The position numbers were made by a program, and so were the translations under genes. Below are positions 11,839 through 23,574 of a stretch of 64,000 bases of DNA, piece after piece (the first letter of the stretch is position 1; each line of letters begins with the position of its first letter). The notes under the pieces were generated by a model. It searched no databases and had not been told where the DNA came from. It worked only from the letters and a program-made list of their open reading frames with translations. The stretch is taken from positions 1-64,000 of the forward strand of contig JAOTON010000977.1 of NCBI GenBank assembly GCA_034440635.1, written 5' to 3'. The stretch comes from Lepas anatifera (Eukaryota > Arthropoda > Thecostraca > Lepadidae).

Positions 11839-12683
11839 TTGAAAAGCTGTATTGCATGATAGGTCCCAAAGTAGTGAACAAGTATTTTTCTCAGCGTAAT
11901 TCGTCCAGCTGCAACTGAACTTCTAAAAAACGCGCAGTGTGAACAGCATGTGTTGTATGAAAAAGGTTTGTACATACATACATTCTCATCCACAAGCATT
12001 GCCAGGCTCGGAAATTTTGAGCTGTATCTACGGTACTTCACCATCGATAGGAGCAATAGATACGATCAGGATCGGCTCGATAGAGCGATCGGGATGGGTC
12101 CGAAAAATAAAGCTCAAGTCTGTTCGAACAGACCCTCACGAAATGATTTTCGAGAGGGAGGGAAGACGGGGAGTGACCACAGGGATCGTGAAATTCTCTA
12201 TAGAAATATGTACTCCCATGCTCCATAGTCCACTGCTTGCCATGGCGGATCACAAACAGGGGCAGAAGAGAAAGGATTGGCGATGATTTGACGTGCCTCC
12301 GCCATTGACGGATATCTAGGATTCCGATAACGAGGTGATGGGGGGGCGGGGGAGGGGTGTGTTGAAGCCCCAGGTGTTTAGGGATGACCTTTACTACCCA
12401 GAGGGTGTATTTTGCGCATTCCTAGAGGCGCTCTCCCGGCGAGTTTTTTTGCGTCTCCTAGGGGGTGAGAGCCTAAAGAATCTTTCTGTGAAGAGTGGAG
12501 CAGCCTTGACTATAGGGGCACGGCTGTCTGGTGAGGGGCGGCTAGATAGTCGAATATAAGTCTGCAGCTGCCAATAGACGGGCGGAAAACGATAAAAGAC
12601 ACCTGAAAACACGACACCTTAACCAGGGTCACTCGCCTCTTCAAGTCAATTTTTAAGCGCCTGTACTGCCTAGTATTCTTATT
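11839..12683. other. intron DNA, no recognised feature
   Basis: Overlapping open frames on both strands, up to 115 codons near 11939-12286, have no recognisable motif or splice context. I cannot support a gene. Confidence 0.3.
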
Positions 12684-12687
12684 TTAA

Positions 12688-14390
12688 CACGCGCATTGAC
12701 GGGGGTCTGAGCCACCTTCGGATTGACGAGGGGGCGGGTACCCGCCCCCTAAGATCTCGAGAACCACGGTAGGTAGCAAAAAATGGTAAACGGCGTTGGG
12801 TAGCCCATCCACTTCTCCATCGAAAATATTTGAGCCATTTTTTTGTCAGGTCACATTTAACACGCGCATTGACGGGGGTCTGAGCCACCTTCGGATTGAC
12901 GAGGAGGCGGGTACCCGCCCCCCTAAGATCTCGAGAACCACGGTAGGTAGAAAAAACAGTAAACGGCGTTGGGTAGCCCATCCACTTCTCCATCAAAAAT
13001 ATTTGAACCATTTTTTTGTCAGGTCACATTTAAGGTCACCAGAGGTCAAAAACATGCCGTCACATGCCGTCATAGGGATAACATGTAAATTAAGTTTTTC
13101 GGCCATTACATCTGAACAAGTAAAGATAGAGCAAAACGACTTAAACTCTATGAATCCTCGCAGCAAGCCGAATCGAATGATATATGATTTGACCTTGCTA
13201 GGTCAAATCAAAGATTTGACCTGACCTGAGGTCAGGTCAGGGTCAAATTATATAAAATGCATATCATTAGAACTGCAAAGCCAAGGCGAGTCTAATGAAG
13301 CTAAAATAAACGCTCTATCACCATCTGTTACTGAGTTATTCAGTAAAAACCATATTTCCCATGTATTACCAATGGAGAGGTCATGCTTCGTACCTGACCT
13401 TAGGTCATCGATATCGAAAATATCGGAACATGTTTTAGAGACCTCGGTGAGCCCATTATGTGATATGAGTTTCAATAGGATAAGTTCACCCTGCTCCGAC
13501 TTATGCTATCTTAAACGTTTTTTGAGGTCGGGTCACTTGACCTGTACTGGTGACCTGACCTGAGATGACCTATCCTTAAAATTTTCACATCAGTTGCAAA
13601 AATGATGAGGGAAAAGGTGTACCAAGTACGGCAGCGCTGCGCGCCGCCGTTTTTCTGCTGTCACCGAAAAACCCGAGGGGGTGGGTACCCGCCCCCGTCA
13701 ATGCGCGTGTTAAGGTCACCAGAGGTCAAAAACATGCCGTCACATACCGTCATAGGGATAACATGTAAATTAAGTTTTTCGGCCATTACATCTGAATAAG
13801 AAAAGATAGAGCAAAACGAATTAAACTCTATGAATCCTCGCAGCAAGCCGAATCGAATGATATATGATTTGACCTTGCTAGGTCAAATCAAAGATTTGAC
13901 CTGACCTGAGGTCAGGTCAGGGTCAAATTATATAAAATGCATATCATTAGAACTGCAAAGCCCAGGCGAGTCTAATGAAGCTAAAATAAACGCTCTATCA
14001 CCACCTGTTACTGAGTTATTCAGTAAAAACAATATTTCCCATGTATTACCAATGAAGAGGTCATGCTTCGTACCTGACCTTAGGTCATCGATATCAAAAA
14101 TACTGGAACATATTTTAGAGAACTCGGTGAGCCCATTATGTGATATGAGTTTCAATTGGATAAGTTCACCCTGCTCCGACTTATGCTATCTTAAACTTTT
14201 TTTGAGGTCGGGTCACTTGACCTGTACTGGTGACCTGACCTGAGATGACCTATCCTTAAAATTTTCACAGAAGTTGCAAAAATGATGAAGGAAAAGGTAT
14301 ACCAAGTACGGCGGCGCTGCGCGCCGCCGTTTTTCTGCTGTCTCCGAAAAACCCGAGGGGGGCGGGTACCCACCCCCGTCAATGCGCGTG
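12688..14390 (+). mobile_element. F1 element copy 4, split by another F1
   Basis: The outer element starts at 12688 after TTAA (12684-12687) and ends at 14390 before TTAA (14391-14394). It runs to CAGGTCACAT plus TTAA (12857-12860), is interrupted by a complete F1, and resumes at TTAA (13710-13713) plus GGTCACCAGAGG. Uninterrupted F1 copies read CACATTTAAGGTCAC at this spot, so the interruption sits at an internal TTAA. Without the insert the outer copy is about 850 bp. Confidence 0.88.
12861..13709 (+). mobile_element. F1 element copy 5, nested inside copy 4
   Basis: 849 bp with F1 ends CACGCGCATTGACGGGG and CCCGTCAATGCGCGTG. It is flanked by the host element's duplicated TTAA (12857-12860, 13710-13713). 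Both it and its host carry the unusual doubled motif CATGCCGTCACAT(A/G)CCGTCAT, so the two are close siblings of one subfamily. Confidence 0.88.
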
Positions 14391-14471
14391 TTAACAGCGT
14401 TCATGGCGCCTTCATGGCGCCTTCGGCGCCCGATATGGGCGCGCGATGTCCATAAGGGGTGACTCTACAGA

Positions 14472-14625
14472 CCTTCGGGGGTCCTCTGCCCCCTCTTTGA
14501 TCCGTCCTCGGCCAGAGCCGAACTCCGGGGTGGTTCCATAGACCTCAGGACGCCCTCTCTGCCCCCTCCCCCTTTGATCTATCCTCGGCCAGAGCCGAAC
14601 TTCGGGGCGGCTCTGTGTCGAGTAC
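14472..14625. repeat. two-copy GC-rich tandem duplication
   Basis: CCTCGGCCAGAGCCGAAC followed by T/CCGGGG occurs twice about 75-80 bp apart, each preceded by a CTGCCCCCTC tract and TTTGATC. It lies in the GC-rich DNA between the F1 pair and the hAT element. Confidence 0.65.
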
Positions 14626-14908
14626 CCGGCAGTGCGGTGGTGTCGTGGAGGTCGGCCTGAGTCTGTGTGTACGTTCCCCGCACGTGTGCCGGGGAGGCCG
14701 TCCCGGTCACGAATCAGACGGCAGTCGTCTGTCATGATTCACTGAGTGGCTCATCCCTCCATATCGGTCCCAGCGCCTCCAAATATGTCACCTCCGCCCG
14801 GCGCAGCGCCTTTGAGTCGGAGCACGGCACAGGCGGGTTGCTTTTTCATGCTGATCGTCTGTCACATATGGGATGTTCGCTGGGACGTCAATGCCGAATA
14901 CCCTCCAG

Positions 14909-17810
14909 TAGGGTGTCCCAAGCCTTATAAGTGTAAAATCAACTTGGTGGTATCGATGTCAGCACACTTCGCCCCTGTTCGTATATGTGTAGAAATGATT
15001 CTGAGAAAGTTTCATCAAAATCGGTCAGTATTTTTTGGTAGCACAAAATTATCGATTTTTTCAAGAAAACGTCACGAAGGAGAAAAAGGTAAAATACGGA
15101 GGATAATTTATTCCAAGACGAGGTCCAGACACAAGTTATGGCAATAACATAAACTAACAAGTCTTTGGTCTCTTAAGGCCCGTTCACCAACTCTTGAGCC
15201 ATTTGGAGATGTCCTTGTCTTAGGCCTTGGTCTTTGCCTGCTCCTGTGTCTTGTGGAGTCTGGGAGGAGCTGTGTCTGGGAGGAGCGGCGTCTCTAATCA
15301 GCAGGAGCTGCGTCCGCTAATGAGTCTCCGGTCCGTGAAGCGTCTCTTCAGCACATCTGTCTTAGCAGTCTTTGATCACCTTGGTCTTCAACTGCTCCTT
15401 TGTCTTCCTTGGCACTGCCCGTGTGTGGAGCGGGACTGCTTGCAGAAGGAACTGCGTCTGCTCCTCACTCTTAGTCCGCCGACCAAGGAATCGCTTTACC
15501 AGGGCGATGCCACGCTCGGCTACGTCGTTACTTACACGGAGGGTGGCAACCCGCTTCTGGGCCAGCTGGTACAGGGGGTTGGACGGCCATGTTGTCACAT
15601 TTTCGTCGAGGAAGGTCTGATCTCCCAGAAGGCCTTTGATGAGGTTCGACGACCGGACCGTTGCCCAGGTGGAAAGTGGCCTCTGGAGGTTGAGATTTTT
15701 CCCCTGAAGTCGTCGTGAGCTAACCTTCAAGGCCGGTTGTGTTTTCATGGCCTGAACGATGGCGATCTTCTCCCCCTCGTCTACTCTCTCGTCGAAGAGC
15801 GCCAGTCCGATCAGGTCATCCGACATGTACCACAGATGTCGGCGCATGGCCCGGTCGGCGACGGCAGCCACGCTCCGATCCTCATAGTCTGCTAGGTCAC
15901 GGATGAAGTCGCTGTCGTTCTTCGGGGCGTGGGCGGCAATGGTCGCTTCGTTCCAGTACTTGATGTACACCATTGCCACGAACATCGAGACTTTCATCAT
16001 TCCCTCCTTTTCCCGACTGGTCAGTTTGAGCTGATCGGCGAAGAGCGTGATCTTGATGGCGTAGATCCCTTTCGCCATCCAGCGGGCCATGTGATACGCG
16101 CCAGGAGCTCTGAAATACTTCGGCATGTCACCGCCCAGGAACACGAGGCATAGCTGGATCAACTCTTGGTAGTCCTCGCGCGGATGAGATCCAGCCCCCA
16201 AGAGCTGGCGCAAGAGGTTGGTCATGGACTGACGTCGGGTTTTCTGCTCGGCCGACAAGGAGTCAGCGTCCAAGGGCCTGACCTTGCTCTGGTCGATTAG
16301 TGGCCATCGTGCCTGCAGCTTCTTGAAGAGGGCAATATCCGGGCCAGAAGAAGGACCATAGCAGCATTGGAAGACGTCCTGCAGCACAACCTCATAGACA
16401 TGGTGTCGGCATGCCAACCAGAGCAGGGGGCGGTTTAGCTCACGCTCGATCCGCGCACACGCCCCTTTCACGAGCCCAGTATTGGACGCCGTGGTGTCGA
16501 ACCCCATGCCAATGATGCGGGTTTCCAGGTCATTCTCCCGAACAAGCTTGAAGACAGTCTCGGCCACGGCTCTTACTGTTCCATCAGCGGAGACAGGGAC
16601 GCCCAGGAGTTCCTCTGTGTCCTCCCCCGTGACCAAGACTGCAATTCTCTCCTCCAGTGACTTACCGTTCGTGATATTAGGAAGGAGCTTTCCGTCCCAG
16701 TGGAGGACCAAGGGTACTTCCGTGTCCCAGCTCCGTGAAGCCGCGATCTCCTCTCTGTTCTTTACTCGAGCGCGGTGAACAGAGGAGCGGGACAAGGTCA
16801 GTTCGTCGATGTTATGTCCAAGAGCGATGGCAGCCGCTGCGAATGACGAGGTGGCAGCCCGAACCGACAGGTTGTCCCGATCCCATGACAGGGTCATCTC
16901 CTTGTTTAGCTTGTTCGCTGGACGGTGAAGACGCTGTACTTTCGCAGGTGTTGGACCGAGGAACGTATCATCGTCAGATTCGGTCGACGATGACGACTCC
17001 GGAAGATGTCTCGAGAATGACATCCTTCTCCAGGCGCATAGTAGAAACAGCTGCGGCCTCCGTTTCTCGTCGGTCGATCTCTCGCTTCCTCTTCAGCCAG
17101 GCCCGTTCCTGCTTCTTCACTGAAGTTTGGTCGACCCCAGCCATTGAAGAGCTCATTCTGTCTTCCCTTTGGGACCTCAGGAACTCCTTGTCCTCCTCTG
17201 GTATGTTTGAGGTCAGGGCATTCGCGTGGGCCACGTCGAAGACTTCTTCTAAAGAATCTTTGAAAATCCCTCGCTTTGTCACCTCCGTCTCTGTCATGCG
17301 ATCCTTCAGCTTCTTGATTCCTTTGAAGTCGCTGAAAAGCTTTAAGATTTTCTTTTTGACGTACGATGAATCAGATGCGGGGACATTAGCCTTCTGCCAC
17401 ACGTCAAGAATCTTACTGGTGGTAGATCCAGAAGCTGTCGCGACAACCTCCTTCAAATCCACATGATGGTACATTAATACTGCCAACACCTCCTTCCGAG
17501 ACGGCAGCCTGTTGCCAGGAAAGGTCTCGGAAGAGTTCAGATCAAAAAGCGGATCTTTTGACCGCCGAGCCCGAGCACGCGGCATTGTTGGAGGCAGGAA
17601 GGAAAGAAGGAACCTGAGGAAGAGAAGACCTAGCATCAATGCTCAAGGTGGTCAATATCACTCCTGTCACACAAAGTCGACATTTTGTGCTACCAGTAAA
17701 TATACCCGAAATGAAATAAAACTTTACAAAATGTATTTTCACATGAGAGGTAACCGGGGCGTCATGTGCTGGAAAGTTTATCACCACTTTGAATTTTCTG
17801 GGACACCCTA
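14909..17810 (-). mobile_element. 2.9-kb hAT-like DNA transposon with 8-bp target duplication
   Basis: Terminal inverted repeats are TAGGGTGTCCCA (14909-14920) and TGGGACACCCTA (17799-17810). They are flanked by the perfect direct repeat CCCTCCAG (14901-14908 and 17811-17818). Eight-base duplications with TAGGG/CAGGG ends are typical of hAT elements; P and a few other superfamilies also make 8-bp duplications. A subterminal inverted motif, GGTAGCACAAAAT, lies at about 15036-15048 with its complement at 17682-17694, a likely transposase-binding site. The single gene, on the minus strand, fills most of the element. Confidence 0.88.
15362..17585 (-). pseudogene. hAT-like transposase, one frameshift
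   Basis: Two overlapping minus-strand frames together make one protein of about 740 residues. The N-terminal part runs from the Met at 17585 (MPRARARRSKD, a basic start) to a stop at 16974. The larger part covers 17023 to a TAA at 15362. The reading frame must move by one base between about 16975 and 17022. In the larger part I see a possible RNase-H-like acidic triad: Asp in VLHWDGK (about residue 110), Asp in GFDTTASNTG (about 176) followed by a CxxH motif (ACRHHVYE, about 205-208), and Glu in NDVAERGI (about 503). D-D-CxxH-E is the hAT pattern. The frame change could be decay, a sequencing slip, a small intron or recoding. Superfamily assignment rests mainly on the ends and duplication; sequence similarity to textbook hAT enzymes looks weak. 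Confidence 0.75.
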
Positions 17811-17818
17811 CCCTCCAG

Positions 17819-18282
17819 TTGCCATAATGGTAAGAGGCAGATGGGAGTGCGTGAGTGAGTGAGGACTTACGCCACGATGAAGTCTGAAATCAGGAAGTTT
17901 CAGTGATTTTTAACACGTGAAAGGTGTCTACGGCCGGTCCAAGTCGAGACTTGAAACCAGTCATATATATTTTGCAGGCTATTCATCCATCCTCCGACCA
18001 ATTATCAGGACTTATATTTTCCCAAATTAATTGTTGGTGAACTATCTTGAACACGCTGTTTAGTTTTTGCTTCGCTTCCCTCAACCAGCCCCTCCCTTCT
18101 GCACGATCGTTTCTAGACTGATGTCTGTCCATCGCTGTAAGACATGACAATGAATAATAATGAAATAAATGGCGATGTCCCTGAGAAATGCATGTGAAAA
18201 CAGCATAAGTTCGGCACTCCCCTTCCATTATTATGGATACAATCTGCTGGCTTAGCCTTGTTCATCTATTCAAGTTGTATTA
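17819..18282. other. intron DNA, no recognised feature
   Basis: AT-rich, with no supported open frame or repeat. Confidence 0.35.
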
Positions 18283-18439
18283 AGTGACGGCGGAACGTCC
18301 GAATTTAAGGGAGGGGGGGCACCATGGACTTTACAACTCATTTCTTTCCAGTCAACGCCATATAGTTAGTGTTAAAATTTCTGATTTAAGGAGGGGCACT
18401 GTGTCCCAGTGCCCCCCCTCCCAGTTCCACCGCCAGTGA
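18283..18439 (+). mobile_element. MITE family G copy 2
   Basis: 157 bp, starting AGTGACGGCGGAAC and ending GTTCCACCGCCAGTGA. The 8-bp flanks are TTGTATTA (18275-18282) and TTGTATCA (18440-18447), one mismatch apart. Its interior matches 255-409, including GGGAGGGG..GGCACCATGG and AAAATTTCTGATTTAA. Confidence 0.68.
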
Positions 18440-18923
18440 TTGTATCATCGCTATCATTTTGCACTGACTCCTTTTTGAAATAGAGAAGTGAAAATGAATG
18501 GGGAAATTATTGCTAGCAGCCATGCGCCTGACATGTAATTAAGTGCGTTTTATTCTATTGAATGCTGCAAAAGTTGCCAACGCTATTTGCATTGTTGTTG
18601 AATAGCTTACGATGCTCGAAACGTGTTGTCATTCATGGGTTAAAAGTTTACAACTATTGTTGCACGTTCATTTTTGTGTGATCGATATAAAAAGACATAA
18701 GCCCGTCTTAAGCGCTTAGTGCTGTGCAATAATCAGCGACCAACACTTAATTTGGTCCATGTCAGAAATTTTACCGCAACTGAGATGGGAATCTTAGAAG
18801 ACTTCGTATCTAACCCTGTTTTCGCCTCTCACACTTCACTTTTATGTTTTTCCGAGCACGCTGACGGCTCTTAATCGCAATCTAGCACACTTCTGATGTG
18901 CCCTGTTCTGTGCTGCTCCACAG

Positions 18924-19847
18924 CACGTCAGCCGCGGGCGCTTCTGTGGACGATCCTGGAGAACCGGATCGGCATCAGGACGGTCCACCTGCCGACCTGA
19001 GCGAGCATGAAGGTCCGGCCGGAGAGCCGAGCTTGGACCGTCCGCCGCCAGAGCCGCTGTCGCAGGGGGCGCTCTCCGTAACGGCCGCCGCACCGACGTA
19101 CTGCAGTGTCACGAACGGCCGCCAGGCGCCGACACAGCAGGGTGCGGATGCTGCAGCGAAGTGCGAGGGTGAGGCCAGGACCAGCGGTGGGCATGCATCG
19201 GACGATGCGCCATACAGCGGGTCAAAGCTGCTGCGTTTGCCCTCGCCACCTAGCTTCTTGTCAGACACATCCGAACCATCGTCCTGCACCGCAGCGGTAC
19301 GGCACTCAACCGACGATCTTACCACCGGCGCAGCAGAACACATCGTCGATCTTCTCACAACACCACCGCCCCCAGTCCTGCTGCGAGACGACGAAGACTC
19401 TGAGGAAAGGCCTGACGCTCTACCACTGCCGCCTCCACCGTCGCCGCCACCTCAGGAGAGGGGCATGTGCGGCAGCGAGGAGCCGCTGCCACCGCCGCCG
19501 CCAATCTCTCCACCTCCAGTAGATGATACCTCACCGAGTTCTGGAGCAGCGAAGCAGATGCCAGAGTCTCAGCCGGCGCTGCTGCCGGAGCCGCCGGTGG
19601 CGCCACCTACGGCAGTACACCGGCGCTGCTGGAGCAGTGACGGCCCGCCGGCGCGACCCCGCGCTGCCGTGGTTACAACCGCTCGCTGGACGAGACTCTG
19701 CGGTCGGCGCAGGCCTCCAGCGGTCCCGCCAGGCCGTCAGCCCTGTGGGAGAGGCTGGGGAGTCAGGGAGAGCTCAGCGGTACCGTCTCTCCGGACGGTG
19801 ACGGCCGCTTCTCCAGCCAGTTCAGCTGTCGGCCCAGTCTCGGGTAA
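18924..19847 (+). CDS. host gene exon 2, Pro/Ser-rich
   Basis: The acceptor is TGTGCTGCTCCACAG (AG at 18922-18923), after a pyrimidine-rich tract. The donor is CTCGG|GTAAGT (GT at 19848). The first two thirds read as an acidic, Ser/Thr- and Pro-rich chain with polyproline runs (LPLPPPPSPPPQ, PLPPPPPISPPP) that could bind SH3, WW or EVH1 domains. The last part is open and protein-like in a different frame (GYNRSLDETLRSAQ, ALWERLGSQGELSGTVSPDG), and that frame reaches the donor in phase 2, as exon 3 requires. A one-base frame change is therefore needed between about 19595 and 19675; an in-frame TGA lies at about 19647 in the second frame. This is a sequencing slip or a real lesion. No family recognised. 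Confidence 0.6.
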
Positions 19848-19982
19848 GTACAGCAGCGCCGCTGAGGGTATTAAGGGGTACTCGCTTGCTATTTTGAATG
19901 TGTGAAGAAAAGAAGAAACACAAACAGGGAAATGTTATTCCAGTTCTAAAATTTGGCTGGGATTCTATCCCTAGACTTTCCG

Positions 19983-20260
19983 GGGGCGCCGTAGTGGAGT
20001 GGTCAGCGCAGCTGGTTGCCACGCAGCCGACCTGGGTTCAAGGCCCGGCCGCTTTCCTGAATAAGGAGTAAGCTGACTCCCGAGAAACCCTTCCAACAGG
20101 GAAAGAGCTGCGTTCCCATATGACCCTGGCAGTTCGTGTATCTGTAAGCCCCAATAATTATCAAAATTATGATCGGGTTTTTCCGGCGGCGCTTGAAAGT
20201 GGTGGCTAGAGCACCGGCGTACTTAGCACCCTTATTCTTGATCAAGTGCACAATATTTTT
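19983..20260 (+). repeat. tRNA-derived SINE (probable)
   Basis: A tRNA-like head has an A-box-like TAGTGGAGTGGTCAGCGCA, an anticodon-like arm GCTGGTTGCCACGCAGC and a T arm CTGGG-TTCAAGG-CCCGG with a B-box-like core. The acceptor stem does not pair properly and a non-tRNA body follows, so it is a SINE rather than a working tRNA. It lies about 135 bp downstream of exon 2. The 3' limit is approximate. Confidence 0.55.
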
Positions 20261-20269
20261 TTAAGTTAT

Positions 20270-20870
20270 AAGTTTGGGTCACATCAGGCCAACTCACCAG
20301 ACCAGATCAGGTGACTTCACCTCCAAAAAAGTTTAAAGCGGCACAGTGAAAACAGGTTTAATCTATTGATCGAACATTGATATCCAATAATAGACTCACC
20401 GAGTACCAACAATTGTGATAACGGATTTTTACATAGATAGCCTAGGGGTTGAGTGCGGATAATTTGTATGCATCGAATTGGAAATGCATGGGAAAATGAG
20501 GCTTGGTAAACATGACTGTATTTCCCTAAAGGCGGTTGAGAATAATTTATTCTGAAAACGGTACAATCTTAAGCCACGCTTCGGGGTAATGTGCAAGTTT
20601 GAACCTATGACCCCTGAGAAGTCATCTTGGACTGCTTAAACAGGTTTCCAGACTTTGGTGAGTAACTTCGCAGTTAATGGTGATAGAGCTCTGATTTTGA
20701 TAACATTACCTTTGGATTATCTGGGGAGTCAAATTACATGAATATTGACTATTTTTATTCAGAGAGTGGTCATGACCTGAAGTTAGGTCAGGTCATTTTA
20801 AGATACTTACCTAGTATGGTTATGTCATTCATCATTCGATTTACTGTAACGAGCGGAATCCAATGCCACT
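20270..20870 (-). repeat. decayed F1-like repeat remnant
   Basis: ACCAGACCAGATCAGGTGAC followed by CCTCCAAAAAAGTTTAAAG parallels the F1 minus-strand order (ACCAGTACAGGTCAAGT, CCTCAAAAAAGTTTAAGAT). Later pieces, CTCACCGAGTACC and GGAAATGCATGGGAAAAT, also follow F1 order. Ends are not preserved. Confidence 0.45.
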
Positions 20871-21139
20871 TAAAATGGATTCTAAGTCAACCCAGTCAGA
20901 CGATAGGCCCAAAAACGTCCTCAAGCCTGCCATTCGAGATGGGGGGGTGTTCTCAACCACCACCAGGGCGGAGGAGGATCGGAGGCATACTGGGGTGGGT
21001 GTGAAAAGATACATTGATTCACAACTACGTATCTATATGTGTATCTGTATCTGTGACCCAAATCTATCTCGGTGTCTTACGAGACTTTGCCATTCTGGTG
21101 CTATATCACAAATAAACTTGCGAGCGAGTTTCACGCTGC

Positions 21140-21577
21140 TGGGCTGCATAGTGCATGCCCAGCAGGGTTGTGGATTCATATCTCTTTGAGGGTGCTTGGT
21201 CACACCCAATAAAACTTCGGAATGTTACTAAAATGACCTTGAAACTTGTCTGTTCCTAATTTTACAGATTCTGAATTTATATTAAGCAGTTCAAGATCCC
21301 TGTGGGGAGAATAAGTTACGGCTTATTTTATACTGTTCTTTTTATATGTTGGTTACTAACATTGCTTCAGATTAGAGAACTCCAATCATTTAAAAAATTC
21401 ACGCCCCTGCTACCCACTTTTTATAAATAAAAAAGTATATTTCCTTCCATGTCAACTATGGGGGAGCAAAATTATCAGGTTCGTCAGCGGAGAGTAAGCT
21501 AAGCCAGCTTTGAGAAAGCCCCATTAATCGAAGGCTGACGAATTCATAGTACTGTACCTTCAACATACTTTTCGAGC
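21140..21577 (-). repeat. dispersed repeat R1, copy 1
   Basis: About 438 bp nearly identical, in reverse, to 28360-28800. Shared landmarks include GACGAATTCATAGTACTGTA, CCAGCTTTGAGAAAGCCCCA and CAAGATCCCTGTGGGGAGAA. No open frame. Class unknown. Confidence 0.75.
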
Positions 21578-22251
21578 CTGGAACACTTCTGGAATTACAT
21601 GAAAACCTTTCAAAGTACTTTCGATGCAGCAAGTTAGCAAAAGAGCTTAGAATTGACACATGTGAAGAAAAGGCAAAGCTTGCAGATGCGTTCTCCATCT
21701 TTGTATCTACTGCCAATAGCAATTTTCCACAGAAAGTATGGAAACAGGTATGACGTGAAGACATTGCTAGATAGTTAAACCTTTTTTCTTTAGATTGATA
21801 TTAGTATTTAATGGTGGGTTCTAACAGTCTCGTCACAGTGGGTTCTAATGGTAACAGTCTCGCAAATTATTCTGAGCCGATTAAAATGAGACGGTTTGCA
21901 GGCCTCTGGGGTAATCAATTTTACATCCTATGGCCAAACTTTGGCACCAGGTCAGGTTAGGTCAACAATTTATGACGTTATTTTTAATTCCATTTAAGTC
22001 GATTATGTTCTTCTAAAACAAGGCTGGCAAAATTATAGAGTATCTCGGCTTCTAGAAGGGCTAAATCAAATTTTGAAATATCATTTGAAAGCTCTTGAAA
22101 CAACAGATCTGAATTTCGAATTTAGGTCAATACCAAGTCACCAGAGGCTACCAAAAGTCACAGTTTTCAGCATTGTCAATATCTATAAGGGATGTAGTGT
22201 CAGTTTGATTGATATAGTGTCTTGAAGTGAAACATAAACAAGATTAAACCC
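21578..22251. other. intron DNA, no recognised feature
   Basis: AT-rich with a tandem GGTTCTAA(C/T) motif near 21814-21850 and nothing else I can support. Confidence 0.3.
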
Positions 22252-22255
22252 TTAA

Positions 22256-23098
22256 CACGCGCATTGACGGGGGGTGGGTACCCCGCCCCCTCGGGTTTTT
22301 CGGAGACAGTAGAAAAACGGCGGCGCGTAGCGCCGCCGTACTTGGTATACCTTTTCCCTCATTATTTTTACAACTTCTGTGAAAATTTTAAGGTTAGGTC
22401 ATCTCAGGTCAGGTCACCAGTACAGGTCAAGTCACCCGACCTCAAAAAAGTTTAAGATAGCATAAGTCGGAGCAGGGTGAACCTATCCGATTGAAACTCA
22501 TATCACATAATGGCCCCACCGAGTTCTCTAAAATATGTTCCGGTATTTTTGATATCGATGACCTAAGGTCAGGTACGACGCATGACCTCTCCATTGGAAA
22601 TACATGGGAAAAATGGTTTTTACGGAATAACTCAGTAACGGATGGTGATAGATCATTTATTTTAGCTGCATTAGACTTGCCTGGGCTTTGCAGTTTTAAT
22701 GATATGCATTTTATATAATTTGACCCTGACCTGACCTCAGGTCAGGTCAAATCCTTGATTTGACCTAGCAAGGTCAAATTATATATCATTCGATTCGGCT
22801 TGCTAAGAGGATTCATATAGTTCAAGTCGTTTTGCTCTATCTTTACTTGTTCAGATGTAATGCCCGAAAAACTGAATTTTACATGTTATCCCTATGACGG
22901 GCATGTTTTGACCTCTCGTGACCTTAAATGTAACTTGACAAAAAAATGGTTCAAATGTTTTCGATGGAAAAGTGGATGGGCAGCCCAACGCCGTTTACCG
23001 TTTTTCGCTACCTACCGTGGTTCTTGAGATCTTAGGGGGGGGTGGGTACCCGCCCCCCGTCAATGCGAAGGTGGCTCAGACCCCCGTCAATGTGCGTG
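22256..23098 (-). mobile_element. F1 element copy 6
   Basis: 843 bp, TTAA at 22252-22255 and 23099-23102. The right end has one base change (TGTGCGTG). The interior is close to copy 3, including the perfect GC palindrome near 22319-22339. Confidence 0.86.
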
Positions 23099-23102
23099 TT
23101 AA

Positions 23103-23474
23103 GTTTGGTATCATAGCAATGATCATGACATACGAATTCAAATCATATGCAATATAACCTTGAAATTCCATGATTTGACCTTGACCTACGGTCCAAGTCA
23201 TGCCGCATGACATTTAGATCCTTGGATCAAGGCGAACACATTGATGCATTTTATTTTTTCTAGGTCTCATGGGTTGCGAGTTATAAGGGATTATCTAAAT
23301 TGGTTTGAATTAAACCCCTTTTGATTCACTCTGACGTCGCAGTTCAACGAATGTGGTTCGAACTAGGCTCCAGAGCAGAAGAGGAAGCGTCATTTTAATT
23401 TTTTCCGTATCACTTCCGGTTCTGGATCGGACCCCCAGCCGGTGGTGTGCATGAAAGCGCCTGGGTGGTGCCGG

Positions 23475-23478
<4 letters not shown>
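23103..23478. other. intron DNA between F1 and TA repeat
   Basis: No feature beyond scattered TGACC motifs. Confidence 0.3.
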
Positions 23479-23517
<39 letters not shown>

Positions 23518-23526
23518 GGGATTAAA

Positions 23527-23572
<46 letters not shown>
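23479..23572. repeat. two (TA)n microsatellites abutting the Penelope element
   Basis: About 37 bp and 42 bp of TA repeat separated by GGGGGATTAAAAATTT. The second run directly touches the left inverted arm of the Penelope-like element. Confidence 0.9.

Positions 23573-23574
<2 letters not shown>

Noticed and set aside
15227..15718. 163-codon plus-strand frame inside the hAT element
   Set aside because: Antisense shadow of the transposase coding region.
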